Origin: Carya illinoinensis
Lineage: Eukaryota; Streptophyta; Magnoliopsida; Fagales; Juglandaceae
DNA length: 64,000 nt
Direction of reading: 5' to 3'
Assembly (NCBI RefSeq): GCF_018687715.1
Contig: NC_056758.1
Coordinates: 16,001,501 to 16,065,500, forward strand
A program made the position numbers and the translations under genes. A model generated the notes under the pieces. It was given only the letters and a program-made list of their open reading frames with translations, searched no databases and was not told the DNA's origin. Every line of letters starts with the position of its first letter. Positions within the stretch are counted from its first letter, which is position 1. This document shows positions 11,090-23,216 of the stretch, piece after piece.

Positions 11090-12660
11090 TACTGCATGGC
11101 TGGGACTAGTTTCTCTCTCTTGGGACAGATCAACCATGACCATTACGGAAGCAACTCATTTTACTCCAGACATAAAATTATAAATAGTATTTTGTGTTTA
11201 TGAAGAATATTAGTTTAATTTTCTTTTGCTGAGTAATTTCTCATTATCACTTAGACTCTTTTTTCTCCCAAAGAGAATCATGTTTTGTCGATTTTAAACT
11301 TATTTAGAATAATGATATTTATAATCGTAGTTGTATAAATATTGTATAATCTTTTAAAAAAAATAAATTAATACCAAATTTATATAAAAAAAATTAAATC
11401 TTTTAATCGCGAATTTCACTTTTTTTTTTTTAAACGATTGTACGATATTTACACACTCAACGACGGTACGTAGCATTACCTTTTAATTTATCTCTTGTGG
11501 CTGCATTTTCCGGTTAGGGGTCCATACGCTATGATTTGATTATACTCTCTTTTCAATAGTAGTTAATGGTTTACAAATGATAATAAATTGTTTCTAAATA
11601 ATAGTGTTCTCGAACATGCTCTTATATAGTTTGATATTAATGATTTATATATAGATGATTTGTAATATAAAGTTCGGTATTCAAATATTCATTCATAAAA
11701 TTAGCTATAATACCATTTGCAAGCATTATAAGCATAACGATAATCTCTTCTGTAGGGAAGAAAAACTAAGGCATCCATAACCATTTCCATTTTAATCAAA
11801 AGTTGTGAAATAAGATTTTGGTGAGCTTCCATTAGATCATACCTAATGAATGTGCACGATCAGGATCGTTTAGAACAACAACACGAGGTTCATCTTTCTT
11901 CTTCCATCAAAAGTTGTCTACATATCTATAATTGTTTGTGAAGTATGAATCAAGAAGTGCTATTTTGCAAAAAAGGGAATGATCCTCTGGTACAAAATAA
12001 GTTTTAATCTGAAAAGGATATTGCATTGAAGTAAATAAAACTGATGAAAAAACTTGAGTGATTTTATACCGAAAGAATATGCTCATCAGCAATTTGAAAA
12101 TTGAAATAGAAAAATTTTATTTATCATCTCTACACACCACACGTCACACTTTCTTTTCTTGTACCAAATATTTGATATATAGATAATGAGTAAAAGAATT
12201 AGATTAAAAAAGTAATGTGTAGATATGATGAGTAATAAACATCATTGAAATAATATCATCAATAGAGAATATAACCGTTGGAAGATTATAACCGTCAGAT
12301 ATGATCGTTGAAAGAAATCATGACCCTCGAGAATATGGATATGGATGTTGGAGAAAATATAATCGTTTCAAATTATAATGTTTTTATGTGTGTTTTTTTA
12401 AGTATACGTGGCTTAAGAAGAAGGAAAATACTAATTAGATAAATAAAAGTGATCGAAAAAATTGACTGATTGTTATTTTTATTTTTATATATTTAATATT
12501 TAAGAAAATAATTATTAGTGAATTTGTATTTTTTTTAGTTTTTAAAAATGATTAAAGATGTATAAAAAATAATTAAAATAAGAACAAAAAAATAAAAAAA
12601 GTACATTTGCATTTGTCAATCCAAACTATCGGTACCATAAAGTTACCGGTAGAAGGAATC
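11090..12660. other. AT-rich intergenic, no gene seen
   Basis: No kinase-like sequence continues the receptor gene here. The stretch is AT-rich, with short chance frames (the longest, 61 codons, at 11907-12092 on the minus strand) and no repeat structure that I could define. Confidence 0.6.
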
Positions 12661-12662
12661 TA

Positions 12663-12841
12663 AGGTATCGTTTGGTTATACAAATGAGATAGAGAGTTAA
12701 AAATTGAATAAAATATTATTAGAATATAATTTTTATTTTAAAATTTAAAAAAATTAAATTGTTTATTATATTTTTGTATAGAAGTTTCGAAAACTTAATA
12801 ATGAAATGAGATGAGATGATTTATATAACCAAACGAACCCT
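12663..12841. mobile_element. MITE with GTTTGGTTATA terminal inverted repeats
   Basis: About 180 bp begins AAGGTATCGTTTGGTTATA and ends TATAACCAAACGAACCCTT. The inverted repeats are well matched, the interior is AT-rich and non-coding, and it includes TTGAATAAAATATTATTAGA. Target duplication is unclear. A degenerate relative lies at about 13165-13340. Confidence 0.7.
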
Positions 12842-13164
12842 TACAAGAATCCTTCATGTTCTCATGAGATTAAAATAATATAAAAGAAGAATAAAAATAA
12901 ATATTTAAATATAGTAAAGAAATATTTATATATTTATATATTTATTTATAAACAGTTTGTTATATCATAATTTTGAAAAGGCGCCGGTTAAAATAGAAAA
13001 AGTGAATTTTGCAAAAGTTTAACTACTTCGCTCCAAGTGGTCTTAAAGATAATAGATTTGAGTTTGCAAGAATAATTTTTTATTTTAGCTCCCCAAAATC
13101 TTTTTATTTTTTATTTTTTATAATTTCTTTATTCAACCTTGCAAGACCTTCTAATTTATATTAG

Positions 13165-13340
13165 TTCTGGTTTAAATAATGAGGTGAGATAAGATAAAAG
13201 TTGAATAAAATATTATTAACATATTATTTTTATTTTAAGATTTGAAAAAGTTGAACTGTTTATTGTATTTTGTTTAAAAATTTTAAAAAATTATAATAAT
13301 TAAATGAGATGAAATAGGATGAGTTGAGATGATTTTAGGC
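13165..13340. mobile_element. Degenerate relative of the 12.7-kb MITE
   Basis: It shares the interior words TTGAATAAAATATTATTA, TTTTTATTTTAAGATTTGAAAAAGTT and AATTAAATGAGATGA with the element at 12663-12841 and with the interior of 32273-32609. Its terminal repeats are eroded. Confidence 0.55.
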
Positions 13341-13840
13341 ATGTTTTCCTCCGCAACTAGCTGTTGCATCTGTTGCTGCTGGAACATCAAACCTTTTATC
13401 ATCATTTTTTATTTTAGAAATTCTTGATATCCTAAAGTTTCATCTCATGGACCGTATATCTAAAGAAAAAGAAATCGAAGAAGAAGCAGCTAGATTAAAT
13501 AAATACTAGCTAGAGAAAGAACCCATTAGAGGTAAATTTTTGTTTTTTAAGGATAAAATACACTTCATTCATTCATAACAGACATTACAAACTGACTTGA
13601 AACATACATCCAAGCTAACAAAAATTTTTAACGCTCCCCAATACACAAAAATCTTTGTGTATTGACTTAGTCTTGTCCGTTGCTGTAATTCTCTACAGAC
13701 AAACCGTCTGAGAGATAGCATTATATTCTAAAAAAGAGTTTACAAACACCCACTCTATCTGAAGACAGAGGGTACAAACTCCACACTCTATTTAAGACAG
13801 AGTTGGGGACACACTCTAGGAACCAACGTCTTAGAGAAAA

Positions 13841-13850
13841 TGTGTGTGTG

Positions 13851-13881
<31 letters not shown>

Positions 13882-13886
13882 TTTTT
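13841..13886. repeat. (TG)12 microsatellite followed by a poly-T run
   Basis: Twelve TG units run directly into about 22 T residues. The surrounding 13550-14430 shows no gene. Plus-strand frames at 13954-14507 are low-complexity and have no recognisable domain. Confidence 0.95.
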
Positions 13887-14434
13887 CAATAACCTAAAAC
13901 AAAGTAAATGACAGAAAACACAGATTACATGAAAAAATAACAAATGTAGATCTGTGTTTTCTACCTTGCAGGAAATCAAAAATTTTAAAAAAAAATTAAG
14001 AAATTGTTGTGTTGCGTGGGGGACACATGCTGCCCTAAAATTATGGCGGGAGGTCGGGTCTAAAAAAATCGAAAGCCCTGGTCCCAGAAAAGCCGCACCT
14101 AGCGGCAGCTATGCTCCCCTAGCAGAGGCGCATGAAACCCATTGAATCGTGCGTGTTTCTCACGCGCCAATCCATACAGTGGACTTTTTCATCCATATGA
14201 AGAATCGGTGCATTGTAAATCTTGTGATGGGACACATGATGGCCTTTGGAAACCAGAGAGCAACAAATCAACATTTCGCTCTACTTTGACCTTTAAAACC
14301 AAAAAATTGAAAAAAGAAAGGGAAAAAACTAGGGAAATGAAGGAGAGAGGGAGGAGGAGGAAGGGGCGGAGCTTTATGCGCATGTTTGGTTTAGAGTTGG
14401 TTTCTAGAGCGAAGGAGGAGCCCAAAATATTAAT

Positions 14435-15190
14435 TATTAAATTAAAATCTACATCTTCAATGTTAAATATTGCTTTGAAATTAAGATATATAATAATTAC
14501 TCTATAAATTTTAATTTTTGAAAATTATTATCTTTTATTTTACATGTATAAAATGACACGTCGAGAGTCGGAGTTTTGACTAGGAATAAGCTCGAAAATT
14601 TAAAATACCGAGCATTAAAGCACAACAAATGTTTGAGCATACTTGCTAGAATGGCCTAGTATGTTGTTCGAAACACTTGCTCGGAATGACCGAGCATATT
14701 GCTAGGTATACTTGCTCGGTGTGCTTGCTTGATATACTTGGTTGGTATTCTTGCTTGGCGTGCTTGCTCAGAATGCTTGAGCATACCTACTCGACTTCTT
14801 TGCTCGTGATGGTCATCAATAATCTCGAGCAACTTGCTCAAAAGCTAAAGTTTTTTATCAACTCAAAGATTGCTATTGTCGATAATGGAGCACATAAAGT
14901 CTAGAGGAAATAATAGAATTTGTGGCATTGAGATTCCACCTAGACCTAGAGTGTCAGAGTTGGCACTAGGGTAACATAATTAGTTACAGTGAAAAGACAG
15001 AATGCACACATGAAAAGAAAGTGCAAAGTGTTGAAATAAAATGCAAAGTTACCAGTGAAGGTAAGAGTGAAAGGCAAGAAACAGGCAATCAAGTGAAAAA
15101 TGAGTGTCAGTTTGACATACGTGAAAGTAGGCGAGATTGGGCAAAATTCTAGTGAATGAGGATTGTGAATGAAGAAAAGGAAAAGAAATG
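14435..15190. repeat. Dispersed repeat copy B with GCTCGG...CCGAGC hairpin units
   Basis: This is the second and longer copy of the repeat at 815-1385, in the same orientation. It contains the perfect hairpin GCTCGG-AATGA-CCGAGC at about 14681-14697 and a run of about ten spaced CTTGCT(C/T)G(G/A)-type words over 14640-14830. The GTGAAAGTAGGCGAGATTG tail lies at about 15121-15139. Copy B has an extra segment at about 14830-14980 relative to copy A. Confidence 0.6.
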
Positions 15191-17695
15191 AGAAAAAAAA
15201 AATAAAAATAAAAAGTGAAATAAACCAACTCCAAATGACTGTTAAAAATTCTTACTAATCAAAATAAATGGGAATTGTGCCAAATCTATGAACAATCATG
15301 TGAATTATTTATTCATTATTGTGACGCCCCAGGTTATCGCTTTGGATGTAACGGAGACTTAGAGCATAAGGACATGCAACACATGATTACATACCTCCGT
15401 TCATGACAATTAATATATAATACATCCTAGTATTCAACTAGAAGTATGTAATAATCGTAGTGGAATAAAGGTGACTAAAATAAAACTTGTGTTGGAATGA
15501 ACTAAACATCCCAATTACATTAATAATTATCAAGTTCAAACTTAAAGGTAGCACATCCTGAATACAACTACTTAAAATCAAGTCTCAACGGTTAGATCAA
15601 CTCTTTCATACCCTCCAAGGTATGAAGAGTTTATTCCTATAAACATAATAATCTAATATAATCTTTGTTCAAGGTCTGACTCCTCCTCAACCAATTGTAT
15701 CCATTGATCCATCCTAGTCTGTCTCCTTTGATACTGATACAACTTCTATCATTTTGAAGGGAATGGTAGTGGGACTATCATAGTGAGATTTCTTAAAATT
15801 TCAATAAGTTAACAATCAAAGATAAATTATGCATTACATATGATAAATATGACATGAATGCATGCAAGGAAATCTATATTAGTCTCCCATCTAGCTCTTT
15901 TCAAAAATTCTTTCAAGCCATACCAAGACATTTTGATGCACATTTTTTTACAGAGAACATTTTCCATTTCATCTTTAAAAAAATATAACCTTTCCTCATC
16001 ATTAAAACTATCATTAACATTAACATCTTAACATATAGTATCATCACAGTTCCTCATATGCACTGTGAATACCTGCTGGTGACCATAATACAACTCATAT
16101 TAAAACTACATTATCTGTAGCTTGTTCTCAATGCCTTGGTAACATAACAAAACATCATAACATATGCACCCATCAGTCTTAGGCACCATAAAATTGACTT
16201 CGCTCCGGTATTCTTTAAAAATAATTCATTCGAAACTCATTGACTGTTCTTTATCAACTCAAGTATTTACCACTCCATTGTTACTCACTTTAGAGTAGAC
16301 AAAAGAGTTCTAGTAGGATAATTCCTCATTCTACCCTTTAGGGTTGTGACAAAATTTATATTTCCATGTTATGCTTGAAAATGTTTTTCATGACATGTTT
16401 GTGAAGTGTGAGATGACAATTTCACATAATATACTCATATGGTAGAAAAATTGCATATGTCATGTGAACAATTAATCAAATGCACAATGTTATGTTTCAT
16501 GCTCAAAATGAAATTTATATAATGAATATGACATTTATCAATAATTCATAAATAAATTATGTACAAATTAGAGGTTAACTTACAAACTTTCTGAAGTTAG
16601 AGAATCGATGCAGCTGAAATCAAGTTATTATAAGTTAGGATTTGAACCACTAAGGAAGAAGTTCATAATCAAAAGGGTTTAAAAATTGATATTTGCAAAA
16701 CTGTCCCTAAAATCTTCAAAATTGCCAATAAGGCCCTAAATTTTTACTATTTGCAATCGAGCCCCAAAATTCACTAAATTTCACAAATCAAATATTTTAT
16801 ATGTTCTTAAACCATCTATTCCCTTAGAAGTGCAATATTCAAATCACAACTATATCAAACTTACCCAACATGTGGCATGCATCTTTTAAGGCCTATATGT
16901 GATTTTAAGTTTCAAACCTCTATGGATGCATGTGTGTTCAAATTCATCAAGTGGCAACCATGATTATAATCTTAGGGACAATTTAAGAACTTAGATTCAG
17001 GTCATAAAAATTCATCCCAACACTTAAGTACTTGATTAAGGCCAAAACATCATTAAACCATCCATTAGGCATATGCGTGATGTTTTTAGCTTTTCTTTTA
17101 CCAAGAAATGTTTTAAAACCTAACTAAATCATGAATCTCCATTCTTATCCCAATCACAAGGCTTTTATAAATGTTCATGATTCAATACTAGGAAATTTAA
17201 GCAAAACTCCACAAATTAAACTTAAATAAAGTAAAATCGATGCATGCTAGATTATCAACACAAGATATGAATATATAGCATATCATGGCATGCTTTCAAC
17301 CTCAAATTTAAACCTTCAAAGTTTATTCCCATACATTATTGAATCATATAAAATCATATTAAGACATGTCATGGCTAAAAATTCAACCCAAAGTAATTTA
17401 TTCATTCATTACTCCCACATTGACCCGATTTGCATTTAGCATGGTAATCTTCAATAAAGCTCAATTAAATTTCATTCCCATGCCATAAATTAAAGCCTAA
17501 CATACTATGATAAAAAAGGATAGGGCAAGGTTACTTACAAAAATCATGGCCCTTGAGCTCCAAACACAACCTCTCTTCAAGGACTCTCTCAAACACACCC
17601 GACTGTCACTCTTTCTTTACACTAAGAGGAGATGGCTCTCAAGAACTCAAGAGAAATCTTTGAGGAGTTGTGTGAGGAAGTGAGGAGGTGAATGA

Positions 17696-17709
17696 GATAT
17701 TTATAGGGC
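17696..17709 (-). promoter_or_regulatory. Probable LTR promoter TATA box
   Basis: The minus strand reads CCCTATAAATATC, followed by a CT-rich leader (CTCATTCACCTCCTCACTTCC) and, about 170 bp on, GTAAGT. That is the layout of a plant retrotransposon promoter with an untranslated leader. It lies inside the outer solo LTR and fits its minus orientation. Confidence 0.5.
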
Positions 17710-19984
17710 TTCATGGAGGATAAGGGGTGTGGGTTTGGATGAAGAAGAGGCTTGTGATTGGTGGAAGTGGGCGCCTAATGATAGAGGGTGGAGGTGCAAA
17801 AATTCAGTTTGTGACATCTTTGTGCAGGTGAATAGTATTCAAACTCCCATCATTTCTACATTTTCGGGTGCTGCATTGTGTGTAAGGGGGCAGGTGCTGC
17901 CATGGTTCAAAAAATCAAAACAAATTGCAATGGATGGCAAGTGAGTTCATGCTAGTTGCCATTAGGAAGGGGTCTTCAAAGGCTGGCTAGATTTCATCAC
18001 CTATTTGTCCTATCTTCATGGCTTTGTTTTGCAGGTATGATGATTACTTTTGATGGCCTTTTCAGGTGGTGTAAGGTGGAGGGATTGGCTGTCAAGTGAT
18101 AATTTAGGGATTGGGGGTGGTTGCCAAGTGACCTCTTGTGTTAATGCCAATTGGTTTTGGAATTTCTTTGGAGAAAAATTGGTCAATTATCTCATGAGTA
18201 CTTGATGGACCTCTTAGGGATGGGAGGGAAAGAGCAAAAAGTTCTTGAATGGTTGAAGGTCTTCGTTTGGTTCCAACTAAACTCCCTAAGGACATGGTTG
18301 GGTTTTTAGCTAGATTTCTTGGAGACATTTCATCCAATGCTTAGTCTAAACCTTGAGTGAGGTGGTGAGGTGTGAATAGTGAAATTTCCCTTAAAATTTT
18401 GGTGGAAATGGTATGGGTTAGGGCTAGTTTGACGAAGTGCACATGGTGGTGCACCTAGGTGCTGATTGGTAGTTATTAGGGCATTGACATGGTTTGGTTC
18501 CAATTGACATGTGTTGGGTCAATCCTAACCTTCTAGGTTAGTCTAAGAACAATGAAAATTAATAATAAAAACAAAAAATTTTAGATAATAATGTGAAGAC
18601 AATATTTTAAAGAAAACCATGCAAAAATCAAGATTTGAGGTTACTAATCATGGGTGAGATGAATAGTACTTCTTAACTCAAGTTAGAAGTTTAACCATAG
18701 TTGGGAGGGAACCGTAGGGGCATGTGCTTGATTTTGGACTTGAGGAAACCAATAGTATGGTGTATGTAGGATTCATTTGAAAGGCTAAAATGAAAGACAA
18801 GGTTTTTGGGCTTTATGGGTTGGGCTTGTTGGACCATTTGTGTAAGCCTTGGGTGTGGGCTTTGGTGTAGGTTATTGTATGGACCTTATGTCCAAATTTG
18901 TGGGACTTACCTATGAACTTAAAAGGCCTACTAAGTAGGATCCCAATCTTAGATTGGACCAATGACCTTTGCTCTCATTAAGTTAAACCCAATGGCTTCA
19001 TGCCCATTACATATTAGGGCTAATTTCTAAGGTTCTTCAAGAAAGACCTAGAACTTAATAATTCCCAAATGGGGTCTAGGGCTTATGGTACCTATTCTTA
19101 GCCCATCTCATTCTTAGTGAATTAGGGCCCTAATAAAACATGTTTGGGCTACTTCTAAATCCATCCACACTAAGCCTTTTAGCCTAGCCCATCAATATGC
19201 CATGTGTCATCCTGTGATATCCGCTCATTCTTTTTTATTCTTTAAGTATGAGTCTCGATTTACGTGTTAAACTTTAATCTACGTGCTGAGCCTCGATCTA
19301 CGTGTTAAGCTCTCACTCTTCCTCACTCTCATCACCACGACCTTCCCCAACAAATTTCATATCCAAAGGAGCTGTGTATAACTCTCACTCTCCCTCACTC
19401 TCCAAGGCATGAAAGTTACTTCTAATGGCCGATCCACCGCTGTGAACCACAGTCTGGCCACCACCTTGCCACCACAACTCCACCACATCTTCCTCTACCT
19501 TTTCCTAATTTTCCATGAAGTTTTATGACCTTCATCCACCTCAAGCAAACTCCCACCATTTCTGATTCATTGTTCACGGCGTGATGCCGCTGTGCTCCAC
19601 CACCTTTGACCACCACGAGGCCACTTTGAACCTTTCCAAGGTCACGCCTAACTATTCTTAAGCCCAAACTTCCACTTTATGTGGTGGACAGCCATCGTAA
19701 GCGGTGTTACCGCCACATACGACTCCTCCAACGCATGATTGTGACGAGCAGTGAGCGACGCACGAGTTATCCCATCAATGGTATAACCCTTTATCTCTAG
19801 TTATTTATGTTCATAATAGTTGATTGGTTCGACTGTAGACTGTGTAGTTAGTATTTGTGGAGTTCGCTGCGTAGTTGTGAAGTGAAGTGTAGTTGTGAGG
19901 TATTTGGCTTGATGGTGTAGTATTGTGGACTGTGCTGTAAAGTATGGGCATGAGATGGATGCTGTAGTTGTGATACGGCGAGAA

Positions 19985-20275
19985 GTGTGAAGGGAGTACG
20001 CATGGAGCATACTCTGTGTAGTACAATGACGCGTTGTGTGACATGCGCTGTAGTGACGTGTGGCGTAGAATGAAGGGAGTGCGCGTGGAGTGTACTCCAT
20101 GTTGTATGGTGATGTATCGTGTGTTTTGCGTCATGATAATAAGCGTTGTAACAAAAGGAGTACGCGTGGTGTGTACTATGTTGTGTAGCGATGTACCGTG
20201 AGACGTGCATCATAGTGATGTGTGTCGTAGTGTAGATGGAAGAGAGTTCACGTGAGTGTACTCTGTACTATGTCG
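19985..20275. repeat. Tandem array of ~75-bp units inside the inner LTR
   Basis: About four diverged units share GGAGT(A/G)CGCGTGG-GTGTACTC(T/C)(A/G)TGT and GATGT(A/G)(T/C)CGTG-type words, at about 19996, 20075, 20156 and 20233. They create opposing low-complexity frames of 99-121 codons that I do not regard as genes. Confidence 0.6.
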
Positions 20276-20339
20276 TGATATACTGGATGGCGTGTCATGA
20301 AGGGTTGGATGGCATAGCAGAGAAGCGTGGAGTGTATGG

Positions 20340-20790
20340 TTTAGCATCGGGAACTGTGTAACAGTGTCCTAAAATAATGGTGTTGTGGCTGTAGTCCAAG
20401 GAAACGAGTGTTGCCTTGAGGCTAACTTGTGGTTGAAGGTATGTGAAGTAGTGGAAAAGTATCGGAGAATGTAGCGGAAGCATGATGGGCATCGTGCTGT
20501 AACTCGGGAAATGGTCTTGAGCTGCATAATATGATAGAGGCGCATTTGTGGATGCAGTCCTTTTGTTAAGTGACGGGAACTGTGTAACAGTATCCCGAAG
20601 TAATGGTGATTGGCCTATAGCCCGGGGTGACAAGTGTCACCTTGTGGTTGACTATGGCTAAGAGTATAAGGGAGTGGTGGAAAAGTATCAGAGCGTGCAG
20701 CTGAAGCATGATGGGCATCGTGACGTGACTCGGGATTAGTCTCAAGCTGTGTGGTGTGACAGAGGTGCATTTGTGGATGTAGTCATCTCC
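20340..20790. repeat. Tandem duplication, two copies of ~230 bp inside the inner LTR
   Basis: The order GGGAACTGTGTAACAGT, GTGGAAAAGTATC, GAAGCATGATGGGCATCGTG, GAGGYGCATTTGTGGATG appears twice, starting near 20348 and near 20575. The two copies are clearly diverged. Confidence 0.75.
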
Positions 20791-23216
20791 TATCAATTGT
20801 TTGGATGAACTTTTACGGGACCGGGAAGTAGGAAGAGTCCTATCGACAGGGTTTGAGCAAGTTGGTAGTAGAGTATGGAGCTTGTTTATACAAGCCGGCA
20901 TTCATTGGAATTTAAAGTTACTCTTAGGTGATAAAAGGGGATGAGATATAGGTGTCTTTGGTGAGACATGTGTGTCGGATAGGTTTACCATACATAATGG
21001 GTAAGCTGTCCTCAGCATGGTTACATAGTGTTTTAGCCCCAGAGTTGGCTTGAATTCATGTAGTCTGACTGGTTGGAAATGAAGATTTAGGATGGGTTAG
21101 AATACATGAAGGTAGTGACGAGTATATAGTCTAAGGTTGGGATGCATAACTCTATCAGTCAGAATCATGCATCGGAATGTGAAAATAGAAGAATAAGACG
21201 GATGTCTTAGTGTCTTAACCCTAAGGTGAATCACGGAGGTTCACTTTAAGGAATAAGACCCCGAAGGTTTTAATATAGTAAATGACACGTAAGAGACAGG
21301 GATGGACGAAGAGTGTTCCAAGTGAGGCATAGTTCTAGTTTTAGAATAATTCCTTATGCATTAGATAGGTGATGACGTAAGGTTATGTGTATGCATGTAG
21401 GTTGCCATCTGACACGCACATGAATGAACTACATGGATTGAGTATGGCATGAAGTTCAGGTAAGTATTACGTTCATATTCTTTTAGAGTTTTCTTTATAC
21501 AAACGAATAAGTAGATGAAAGCTTTTCTCTAAAAGGAAAATGAAACTTTTCTCTATGAGACATGCTTTACGAGAGAAAAAGAAAAGGAAACATAAGTTTT
21601 TAAGTATAAATATGTAGTGGCCTTCCTTGGCAGTCTCTTTTCACGCACCCAAAGTATGTACGTGTATGTATGTGAATGGATGCTATAAATATTACGTGTT
21701 GTATGATGTTCACGAAAAGAAAAGAAATGTAGCTTTAAAAGACGTAAGAATTGTTAATGATTGTAAGGACTAAAACTGTAATGGACTGTGCCTAAAACAA
21801 CTCTTAAGAAAAAGAAAGAAAACTATGCTTTAAACGACGCGAAGAAAGTTTATTAAAATGTCCATTAGAAAGTGAGGCCTCAGCCCTCTGTTTTAAAGTG
21901 TCCCTATAAAAGTGTTTAAAAATGTCCCTATGAAAGACGATATTTTAAATGATGCCATGAAAGACGACTTTTTCTAAAATGACTTTTATGAAAATTATGT
22001 CCTTTTAGTATGACTTTTATAAAAGAAACGAACTGAAGAACCGTAAGAACTGTAAGGATTGAAATAAAAGAATGGACTGTAAAGGAAAGGAAATGATTGA
22101 AAATGAATGAACGAACTGAATGCATGATGTATGAAAATACGTAACGACCACATGGACTAGAATAAAAATGATACCAAATGAATGGATTGGACTGGGCAGA
22201 TTGTAATACCGGGTAAGCAGTACTGGTAGTGCACCTAGTGTTACATCCTGACGGAATGGATTTCCAACTCGTGGCCACGGGCAGAATTTGGTCCAAAAGG
22301 CCGCTAACCCCAGCACACGGGGCATAACTGTTTGCTATGGCCAATGAAAGTGATAAGAAAGAATGGATGCATGTTAAGAAAAGATGCATGTATGTATGTA
22401 TGCACTGTATGCATGAATGTAAGTAAGAAAAGAGGAATCTATGTATGTATGTATGTGTGACTGTATGTAAAAGAACAAATGCATGAAAAGACTCTTTAAG
22501 AAATGAAGGCAGCGATGCGTGGAGAATTGTTTTTAAGAAGAAAGCATGTTTATTAAGAAAAACCCTACATCGCAATGTTTTAAAACAAAAAGAAAGACGT
22601 ATGCATGCTAACTATAATATGTATGTATAGAATGATAAATGCATGACTGAAAATTTATGTTATGACATTTTAACTGTATGAAGTAATATTTACGAGTCAT
22701 CGACTCATTTTAGTTTTTATGTGTACTTTCCTAGGAACAAGATGAGCATTACAGGTCAGGACGAGCATAGTCAAGGAGATGAGCATGAAGGCCTAGGCAA
22801 GATATCTTGTACGAGAAACTTTAATTATGAAATTTAATATTTTCTGCTGTAATCTTTTAATTAAGAAAATGAATTTTATTTATAACATGGAGTCTTTTAT
22901 ATCCTGGCATGAATGGAAAAGAAATTTTAAAGGAATCGTAATTCTCGTCGATTTTTATCAAAATCGTTATGAAAATGACCCACAATAAGAACGGGTGTTA
23001 CACATCCCACTATTGGCCACTTGGTAAATTACCATAAAGAAATATTTAAAAAATTAAATTCTTCCAATAATTCTAACTAAACTCAACGAGTGAATCTCGT
23101 GCCAACTTAAATTCTACAAAAAATAAAATAAAATAATCACATCTCAAACTAGTTAGGATCTTAGGTGCTAAACTCAAGTCCTAAAGTGATTTTTTTAAGT
23201 GGAGTGTTACAATTAT

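Larger units (their letters stand above)
19213..23002 (+). mobile_element. Inner solo LTR nested in the outer LTR
   Basis: The 3790-bp block starts TGTGATATCC and ends GGGTGTTACA, with a perfect 5-bp target duplication CATCC at 19208-19212 and 23003-23007. There are no protein domains. Long minus-strand frames (for example 215 codons at 21928-22575) come from ATGTATG-type simple sequence. The interior holds two tandem arrays, listed separately. Orientation is taken from the canonical TGT...ACA ends. It inserted after the outer LTR was already in place. Confidence 0.8.
15320..23211 (-). mobile_element. Outer solo LTR of a Ty3-gypsy element, split by a nested LTR
   Basis: On the minus strand the block starts TGTAACACTCC (ending at 23211) and finishes GGGGCGTCACA (at 15320). 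These termini are typical of plant gypsy LTRs. It is flanked by a 5-bp duplication ATTAT (15315-15319 and 23212-23216). Removing the inner element (19213-23002 plus one CATCC) leaves about 4.1 kb. No gag or pol domains and no second LTR were seen, so it reads as a solo LTR left by recombination. A minus-strand TATA box with a CT-rich leader lies near 17.7 kb. LTRs of this length occur in Tekay/Del-like chromoviruses; that lineage is an inference. Confidence 0.75.

Noticed and set aside
14142..14507. 121-codon Lys/Arg/Glu-rich frame
   Set aside because: Composition reflects a purine-rich tract (AGGGAGGAGG...) with no motif.
19801..20213. Three overlapping minus-strand frames of 99-121 codons
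   Set aside because: All arise from the TGTAGTGTG-type tandem array. Overlap in three frames is typical of low-complexity DNA.
21928..22575. 215-codon minus-strand open frame
   Set aside because: It is rich in His, Tyr, Cys and Ser from ATGTATG/GAATG simple sequence, lies wholly inside a solo LTR and shows no domain.
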